NCBI GenBank assembly: GCA_021202715.1
Contig: JAJQCL010000043.1
Span: forward strand, 1-11,164
Length of the DNA: 11,164 bases
Direction: 5' to 3'
Source: Lachnospiraceae bacterium
GTDB taxonomy: Bacteria; Bacillota; Clostridia; Lachnospirales; Lachnospiraceae
The position numbers and the translations under genes are program-made. Of the stretch, positions 6,749 through 11,164 are shown piece by piece; position 1 is the first letter of the stretch; each line of letters opens with the position of its first letter. Under the pieces are notes generated by a model, which searched no databases, was not told where the DNA came from, and saw only the letters and a program-made list of their open reading frames with translations.

Positions 6749-7988
6749 AGTCATTCAGAACCGGCTGCAGCCCCTCTCCCGCCATGTCCGCATACATCTG
6801 ATCAAAGCTGCGGCCGTCGGAGATCTCGAACTGCTCGTCGCCGGCCTCCGCGTCCTCTTTGCCGGTATATTTGCTCTCGTGGTCGCCGATCCCCGTGGAA
6901 ACGCCGGCCGAGACCTTGGTCGCCGCAATCTTCACGATGCCGTCCCGGAAATGCTTCTGCTCCCGGGAGGACACGGTAATCCCCACATAGGGCAGGAAGA
7001 TCCGGTAGGCGCAGAGCACCTGACAGAGCTCCTTCTCATGAACATCCAGCGGATTGATCTTGTCATTGTTAATGATCGGACGCAGTCGCGGGCAGGACAG
7101 GGAATACTCCGCGTGCGGGTATTTCCGCTGCAGATAATACACATGCAGCGCTGAGGCCAGGGCGTCCTTGCGGAAATCTGCCAGTCCCAGCAGCGCCGAG
7201 AATCCCACGCCCCGCATCCCGCCGAGAATCGCCCGTTCCTGCGCCTCAAAGCGGTAGGGGAAAACGCGCTTATGTCCCATCAGATGCAGCGTTTCATATT
7301 TATCTGCGTCATAGGTTTCCTGAAACACCGTCACATAATCCGCGCCGCATTCGTGCAGATACCGGTACTCGTCGGTATTGACCGGATAAATCTCCAGACC
7401 TACGTTGCGGAAATAGCTCCGCGCCAGCTTGCAGGCCTCGCCGATGTATTTGAGGTCGCTCATGCTCCGGCTCTCGCCGGTCAGGATCAGGATCTCCTCG
7501 ATGCCGGAGTCGGCGATCACCTGCATCTCTTTTTTGATTTCTTCCTCTGTGAGCTTCTTGCGCACAATGTCATTATAGCAGTTAAACCCGCAATAGATAC
7601 AGTAATTTTCACAGTAATTGGCGATATAGAGCGGCGTGAACAGGTAAACCGTATTGCCGAAATGCTTCCCGGTCTCCTCCTTGGCCCGGACCGCCATCTC
7701 CTCCAGATACGGAGCCGCCGCCGGGGAGAGCAGCGCCTTGAAATCCTCCACGCTGCAGATCTCATGCTGCAGCGCCCGCCGCACATCCGCATCTGTGTAT
7801 TGTGCCGCGTCATAGACTTCCATCTCCGCGAGCACGCGCTCCCGGATCTCCGGGGAGATCTGCTCCATCCCCGGCATATATTCCATATGGTTCGTGCGGC
7901 TGGAGGGATCCTGCTCCAGACGATGCTTCTTATTCAGAGCCTTCTCACTGAGCCGCGCTGAATCGATAAAAAACTGATTTTCCGCCAT
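6735..7988 (-). CDS. thiH: 2-iminoacetate synthase (tyrosine lyase), radical SAM
   Basis: ThiH cleaves tyrosine to dehydroglycine (2-iminoacetate) and p-cresol, giving the glycine-derived part of the thiazole. It is an oxygen-sensitive 4Fe-4S enzyme. The product has 417 residues. The radical-SAM cluster motif is CENYCIYC, with Cys126, Cys130 and Cys133 followed by GFNC. Further ThiH-like segments are ILILTGESR, LEIYPVNTDEYRYL, DYVTVFQETY, GHKRVFPYRFEAQERA, GVGFSALLGL, SCPRLRP and SAGVSTGIG. The ATG at 7988 follows a GGAGG that overlaps the TAG stop of thiG, 13 bases away. It works with ThiG and with the ThiS thiocarboxylate. Use of ThiH and not ThiO fits an anaerobe. Confidence 0.96.
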   Translation of the reverse strand: MAENQFFIDSARLSEKALNKKHRLEQDPSSRTNHMEYMPGMEQISPEIRERVLAEMEVYDAAQYTDADVRRALQHEICSVEDFKALLSPAAAPYLEEMAVRAKEETGKHFGNTVYLFTPLYIANYCENYCIYCGFNCYNDIVRKKLTEEEIKKEMQVIADSGIEEILILTGESRSMSDLKYIGEACKLARSYFRNVGLEIYPVNTDEYRYLHECGADYVTVFQETYDADKYETLHLMGHKRVFPYRFEAQERAILGGMRGVGFSALLGLADFRKDALASALHVYYLQRKYPHAEYSLSCPRLRPIINNDKINPLDVHEKELCQVLCAYRIFLPYVGITVSSREQKHFRDGIVKIAATKVSAGVSTGIGDHESKYTGKEDAEAGDEQFEISDGRSFDQMYADMAGEGLQPVLNDYVYV

Positions 7989-8001
7989 GATCTTCTGCCT
8001 C

Positions 8002-8772
8002 CTAGTCTCTCAGGAATCCCGTCAGCGGATCCGAAGCGGACGCGCCGCGCTCCAGCACCCGGCCGAGTCCCGCCAGATAAGCATTCCGGCCTGCCTCGAT
8101 GGCGTCCTTAAAAGCGCCCGCCATCCGCGGGATATCGCCAGCCGTAGCGATGGCCGTGTTCGCCATGATCGCCGCCGCGCCCATTTCCATGGCCTCACAG
8201 GCCTGAGAGGGACGGCCGATACCTGCGTCCACAATGATCGGCAGATCGATCTCATCGATGAGGATCTGGATGAATTCCCGCGTAGCCAGTCCCTTGTTGG
8301 AGCCGATCGGCGAAGCCAGCGGCATCACCGCCGCCGCACCCGCGTTCGCCAGCGCCCGGCCCGCATAGAGATCCGGATACATATAGGGCAGTACCACGAA
8401 GCCTTCCTTCGCCAGAATCTCCGTCGCCTTCACAGTCTCCTCGTTATCCGGCAGCAGATACTTGCTGTCGCGCATGATCTCGATCTTCACGAAATCACCG
8501 CAGCCGATCTCCCGCGCCATGCGTGCGATCCGCACCGCCTCCTCCGCGGTCCGCGCCCCGGAGGTATTGGGCAGCAGTGTCACGTGTTCGGGAATATAAT
8601 CAAGAATGTTTTCGTTCTTCTTCGTGTTGGTCCGGCGCACCGCCAGCGTGATGATCTCCGCCCCGGCATTCTCCACGGCCGCCTTGATCAGCTCCATCGA
8701 ATATTTGCCCGAGCCCAGAATAAAGCGCGAGTGGAATTCCTTCCCTCCCAGGGTAAATGTGTCGTTCGTCAT
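8002..8772 (-). CDS. thiG: Thiazole synthase
   Basis: ThiG assembles the thiazole phosphate carboxylate from deoxyxylulose 5-phosphate, dehydroglycine and sulfur from ThiS thiocarboxylate. At 256 residues it has the family's normal length. Lys96 in GDFVKIEIM is the residue that forms the imine with the sugar, with Glu98 beside it. Asp182 lies in PIIVDAGIGRPS. Other family segments are RFILGSGKY, AVRRTN, LLPNTSGARTAEEAV, LPDNEETVKA, PLASPIGSNKGL and the phosphate-binding MANTAIATAGD. The ATG at 8772 has AGGAG just upstream, within the last codons of thiF; 4 bases separate the genes. Confidence 0.97.
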   Translation of the reverse strand: MTNDTFTLGGKEFHSRFILGSGKYSMELIKAAVENAGAEIITLAVRRTNTKKNENILDYIPEHVTLLPNTSGARTAEEAVRIARMAREIGCGDFVKIEIMRDSKYLLPDNEETVKATEILAKEGFVVLPYMYPDLYAGRALANAGAAAVMPLASPIGSNKGLATREFIQILIDEIDLPIIVDAGIGRPSQACEAMEMGAAAIMANTAIATAGDIPRMAGAFKDAIEAGRNAYLAGLGRVLERGASASDPLTGFLRD

Positions 8773-8776
8773 GTTC

Positions 8777-9517
8777 TTATTCTCCTTTTACAATGATTTC
8801 CAGTATCTTATTGGCCTGATGCGCCGCACAGAGCATCACGCGGGGCGCCACCAGGCTGCCGCAGGTCTCGATCCCCGAGACACCGTCGCCGCACAGATAG
8901 TAATGCGGCAGGACGCGCCGCGTCTGAATCCGGTTGCTCTCCCCGAGTCCCGCCATCCCGGACGCTCCCACCAGGTATTTCTCCGGGCAATGCGTCAGCA
9001 CTGCGTTGGTGAGCATGGCCTTGGCCTCCGGCCGATCAAAGGCCTCGCAGATGTAAAGGTCCTCCTGCAGATATTCGAGGACGTTTTCCTCCGTCAGCCG
9101 CACAAAATCTGTGCGGACAGGCAGCCAGGGGTTGACCGCCCGCAGCACCTCGGCCAGCGCCTCCGGCTTCGGCCGTCCCAGCTGGGCGATGCCGTACTGC
9201 TGCCGGTTCAGGTTGGAGAGATCGACGCGGTCAAAATCAATCAGATGCAGCCCCCCGATCCCACAGCGGGCCAGCGCGATGGCGATGTTCGAGCCCAGAC
9301 CGCCGAGGCCGCAGATGGCCACCCGCGCCGCACTGATCTTCTCCTGCACCGGCTTCGTATGGCGAAGCTCCAGAGCCTCACGAAAGTCCTCTTCGGTGGG
9401 AAATTCCTTCTCTCCAGAGATCTCCTTCTCGGAAAAATATCCCCTCTGCACAGCCTTTTCCCGCCTGGCGAGGTTTTCCTCTCCCACGCCCTCTTGCGCC
9501 CCTCTCATTTCCTTCAT
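8777..9517 (-). CDS. thiF: ThiF-type E1-like adenylyltransferase
   Basis: It activates the ThiS C-terminus as an acyl-adenylate so that sulfur can be added. The 246-residue product has the nucleotide-binding GLGGLGSN (70-77), the acidic HLIDFDRVD (91-99), and NLNRQQY (102-108) with the E1-type Arg105. The C-terminal half (YICEAFDRPEAKAML, CPEKYLVGASGMAG, VAPRVMLCAAHQAN) matches the clostridial ThiF branch. The paired CxxC zinc motifs of Escherichia coli ThiF are absent. The first ~38 residues are a charged stretch before the usual start near FPTEEDFREAL, so an N-terminal extension or a later start is possible. The ATG at 9517 is one base after the thiS stop, with a G-rich run just before it, implying coupled translation. 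Confidence 0.92.
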   Translation of the reverse strand: MKEMRGAQEGVGEENLARREKAVQRGYFSEKEISGEKEFPTEEDFREALELRHTKPVQEKISAARVAICGLGGLGSNIAIALARCGIGGLHLIDFDRVDLSNLNRQQYGIAQLGRPKPEALAEVLRAVNPWLPVRTDFVRLTEENVLEYLQEDLYICEAFDRPEAKAMLTNAVLTHCPEKYLVGASGMAGLGESNRIQTRRVLPHYYLCGDGVSGIETCGSLVAPRVMLCAAHQANKILEIIVKGE

Positions 9518-9518
9518 C

Positions 9519-9719
9519 TCAGCCGCCCCCCACGAAGCTCACAACCTCCAGGACATCGCCGTCCGCCAGCACCTTCGCGGCGTACTCCGCTTTCGGTACG
9601 ATCTGCCCGTTGCATTCCACGGCAATCCGCGTCGGAGCATACCCCTCCTGCGCCAGATAGTCCGCCAGAGTCCGGCCCTGCGCCGCGACGTCCTCGCCGT
9701 TGATCTTCACCATATACAT
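9519..9719 (-). CDS. thiS: Sulfur carrier protein ThiS
   Basis: A small ubiquitin-fold protein of 66 residues whose C-terminal Gly-Gly is adenylated by ThiF and turned into a thiocarboxylate, the sulfur donor to ThiG. It shows MVKINGED, AVECNGQIVPK, LADGDVLEVVSFVGGG; the chain ends in three glycines. Start choice is ambiguous: GAGGAG lies 4 bases before ATG 9719 and 10 before ATG 9713, while an in-frame GTG at 9722 is too close to it. First gene of the thi operon, behind a terminator-type riboswitch. Confidence 0.95.
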   Translation of the reverse strand: MYMVKINGEDVAAQGRTLADYLAQEGYAPTRIAVECNGQIVPKAEYAAKVLADGDVLEVVSFVGGG

Positions 9720-9733
9720 CACACTCCTCGTCT

Positions 9734-9767
9734 AAAGCTGCACAAAGAAAAAGGCCGCACAAAGAAA
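9734..9767 (-). repeat. 17-bp tandem repeat duplicating the terminator 3' arm
   Basis: Two adjacent 17-base copies (9734-9750 and 9751-9767) differ at two positions, both transitions. The copy at 9751-9767 supplies the 3' arm of the thi leader terminator. The second copy lies downstream in the transcript and could pair, with one mismatch and one G-U pair, with the same 5' arm. Confidence 0.7.
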
Positions 9768-9802
9768 TACGCCCGTGGTGGTGTACCCCTTCGTGCGGCC
9801 TT
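9744..9802 (-). promoter_or_regulatory. Candidate HMP-PP ('thiS motif') riboswitch embedded in an intrinsic terminator
   Basis: In the minus-strand transcript a perfect 10-bp stem, AAGGCCGCAC (9802-9793) with GTGCGGCCTT (9760-9751), closes a 32-nt loop and runs into a U-rich tract (9752-9744, TTTTTCTTT). The loop is long for a plain terminator and is not random-looking: it contains GGGGTACACCACCACGGGCG. The element lies between a strong promoter and thiS. The HMP-PP riboswitch class, found upstream of thiS, is known for an aptamer almost wholly inside a terminator stem; position, size and architecture fit. The CUGAGA and other hallmarks of a TPP riboswitch are missing. I matched the class by architecture and context and have not aligned it to the consensus. 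Confidence 0.7.
9744..9802 (-). terminator. Intrinsic terminator/attenuator upstream of thiS
   Basis: The 10-bp GC-rich stem followed by TTTTTCTTT is a standard Rho-independent terminator located in the leader, about 20 nt after the likely transcription start and before the first gene. It must be regulated for the operon to be expressed. No other terminator separates the upstream hydrolase-like gene from the thi genes. Confidence 0.85.
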
Positions 9803-9823
9803 GCGTCCTGCACTCTGGTCTAT

Positions 9824-9852
9824 ATCATAAACAATTTATATGTGTTTGTCAA
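9824..9852 (-). promoter_or_regulatory. thiS: thi operon promoter
   Basis: TTGACA (9852-9847) and TATGAT (9829-9824) are spaced by 17 bp in an AT-rich stretch, a near-perfect housekeeping-sigma promoter. The -35 begins one base after the stop codon of the upstream gene. Transcription should begin around 9820-9816, giving a leader of about 100 nt that contains the terminator element. Confidence 0.88.
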
Positions 9853-9853
9853 T

Positions 9854-10489
9854 TCAAAGCTTGACCGTCCTCCGGATCAGCCGCAGCAGCGACTGCATAT
9901 TTTCAAGGAAGAGCATGAGCGTCGGCGGCGAAAAATACTGATAATCCACCCACACATCCGGCAAACAGTCCCGGATGTCGCCGCGGTATATCACATACTC
10001 GGACAGCTCCCGCACGAGATCATCTGGCGTATAGTAGCAGCACCGCATTTCCCGCAGATATCCACAGTACTGCAGCAAATGCGTGGCAAATTCCACACAG
10101 GTATAGGTTTTATCTACCGTGATCCCTCCGGTCACCGGATAGGAAAGAACGGAAAGAAGGTTATACATATACTCGGTGTTATCGACCATCTGCGTGATTC
10201 TCCGTGTCACCCAGTCGTAACCTTCCTGTGAAATGGGAATCCGCAGAATGACAACAGGAACCGGATCACTCTGCCGCAGCGTGTACCGTTCGAGCGATTC
10301 CCGCACCAGATGTCCCAGGAAAATGGCATCCTGCTGCGGTCTGGCGAAAGCATACAGATGCTTCAGGTCGCCGTCCAGACTAACCGCGGCATGGTTATAG
10401 GTCTGCCGCCCGACCAGGCGGATCATTTTGGCAAATTTTGTTCCGGTGCTTGACAGCAGGACGTAGAGATATCGTTTACTGGAGCCCAT
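9854..10489 (-). CDS. Predicted permuted papain-like (NlpC/P60-related) cysteine hydrolase
   Basis: The 211-residue protein has no signal peptide and no clear membrane segment. Its order of motifs, a His first (His33 in QTYNHAAVSLD) and a Cys later (Cys131 in KTYTCVEFATHLL), is that of circularly permuted NlpC/P60 or YiiX-like hydrolases. A short STGTKFAKMIRLV segment precedes the His, and CYYTPDDLVREL follows the Cys. It resembles uncharacterised Firmicutes proteins of this type as I remember them. The substrate is unknown and catalysis is unproven. The ATG at 10489 follows AAAGGA by about 8 bases. It lies 45 bases after the Fic gene on the same strand, so the two are probably cotranscribed. 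Confidence 0.65.
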   Translation of the reverse strand: MGSSKRYLYVLLSSTGTKFAKMIRLVGRQTYNHAAVSLDGDLKHLYAFARPQQDAIFLGHLVRESLERYTLRQSDPVPVVILRIPISQEGYDWVTRRITQMVDNTEYMYNLLSVLSYPVTGGITVDKTYTCVEFATHLLQYCGYLREMRCCYYTPDDLVRELSEYVIYRGDIRDCLPDVWVDYQYFSPPTLMLFLENMQSLLRLIRRTVKL

Positions 10490-10534
10490 GTTTCTTTTCC
10501 TTTTTTCTGCTTTTCCACAGTATCCCTGATCTTT

Positions 10535-11164
10535 TCATGCAGGATCACTGTTTACGAACAGATGTCCGATATCCAGTTTCTGCAGTTCGTCCTGATCAAT
10601 CACATACGGCGCTGCTTTCCGATAATAATCTTCCTGCTCAGACTTGAAATACCCGATCAATCCTTCAACCTGGTTTTTCATCTGGACATTCAGCAGATTT
10701 CTGTAATATTCCGCTTTGTTGATATCCTGTATGATGACCGGAATCACGCCGTTTACGAGGCATTCGCGCAGCAGGATCATCCGCCCGACACGTCCGTTGC
10801 CGTCCTGAAAGGGATGAATCTTTTCAAATCGGGCATGAAACACGGCGAGCTCAGGGATTCCGATCCGTTTATTGGCGCGGTAATCATCAAGCAGCGTCTG
10901 CATATCGTTATGGACATCCTGCGGTTCGGATGTCGTGATCGTGGAAACGCGATTCCGTCTTTTCTTATAATCTCCAATGGCATAGCCGTTCGCAAAATCC
11001 TCAAAGACGCCTTCTTTTAAGTTCTTATGGAATGCTTTGATGACATCTTCCGACAATGGTTCATCCAGCGTTTTCAGCATATAGTTAAACATTTTGAAGT
11101 GGCCGTTCATCTCTTCGATGTCCTTCGCGCGGAAGATGACTTCCGGATCGTCGGAGTAAAGGGT
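10535..11164 (-). CDS. Fic-domain protein (probable AMP/nucleotide transferase), 5' end outside window
   Basis: Fic enzymes transfer AMP or another phosphate-containing group to hydroxyl side chains of target proteins. The frame is open from the right window edge to the stop at 10535 (209 visible residues), so the Met at 11110 is probably internal. The visible catalytic motif is HPFQDGNGRVGR (visible residues 117-128, His codon at 10816-10814), the full HPFx(D/E)GNGRxxR consensus. Upstream lie the flap-like segment GYAIGDYKKRRNRVSTI and the helix LAVFHARFEKI. The inhibitory (S/T)xxxE(G/N) motif cannot be judged because the N-terminus may be missing. The downstream partner is a putative cysteine hydrolase. 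Confidence 0.93.
   Translation of the reverse strand, partial: TLYSDDPEVIFRAKDIEEMNGHFKMFNYMLKTLDEPLSEDVIKAFHKNLKEGVFEDFANGYAIGDYKKRRNRVSTITTSEPQDVHNDMQTLLDDYRANKRIGIPELAVFHARFEKIHPFQDGNGRVGRMILLRECLVNGVIPVIIQDINKAEYYRNLLNVQMKNQVEGLIGYFKSEQEDYYRKAAPYVIDQDELQKLDIGHLFVNSDPA

Noticed and set aside
8606..9703. 365-codon plus-strand open frame opposite thiF and thiS
   Set aside because: The opposite strand encodes clear ThiF, ThiS and the start of ThiG; this frame has no family features.
9723..9830. TPP riboswitch upstream of thiS
   Set aside because: The CUGAGA element and the other conserved THI-box segments are absent, and the leader of about 100 nt holds only the terminator-like element and its repeat.

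Overview
The window looks like chromosomal DNA of a GC-rich, anaerobic, Gram-positive-type bacterium, most likely a Clostridia member. The pointers are strong purine-rich ribosome binding sites, a LytTR/AgrC-type two-component system, the clostridial form of ThiF, and ThiH, the oxygen-sensitive radical-SAM tyrosine lyase used in place of ThiO by anaerobes. No tRNA, rRNA, CRISPR array, transposase or integrase was seen.

Left part (1-5223): a signalling locus. A large secreted protein is encoded on the minus strand (35-2824). It has a signal peptide, several FG-GAP-like Asp-rich repeats, a Ser/Thr-rich beta region and the start of a fibronectin type III domain. The reading frame breaks inside the FN3 domain: the rest of the domain is clearly legible in another frame down to the window edge. 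Divergently transcribed are a LytTR response regulator (3062-3796) and an AgrC-like multi-pass histidine kinase (3886-5223). The 237-base divergent region holds a near-perfect direct repeat of 20-bp period (2963-2996). It has a LytTR-like ACGTT core read on the minus strand and sits 5 bp upstream of a good minus-strand promoter. I infer that the two-component system activates the secreted protein gene.

Middle and right part (5250-9852): a minus-strand thiazole-branch thiamin operon, thiS-thiF-thiG-thiH-tenI, followed by mutM (fpg). The tenI gene would commonly be labelled thiE, but its motifs are those of TenI, the thiazole tautomerase. No thiC, thiD or true thiE is present. The operon starts from a near-consensus promoter (9824-9852). 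About 20 nt later comes an intrinsic terminator whose 32-nt loop fits the HMP-PP ('thiS motif') riboswitch, a known class with the aptamer embedded in the terminator. No TPP riboswitch is seen. The logic would be to make the thiazole half of thiamin when the pyrimidine half, HMP-PP, is available.

Right end (9854-11164): a Fic-domain protein, cut by the window edge, is followed by a small cytoplasmic protein resembling permuted papain/NlpC-P60 hydrolases, apparently in one transcript. The genes are densely packed and no gene-free stretch exceeds 300 bases.
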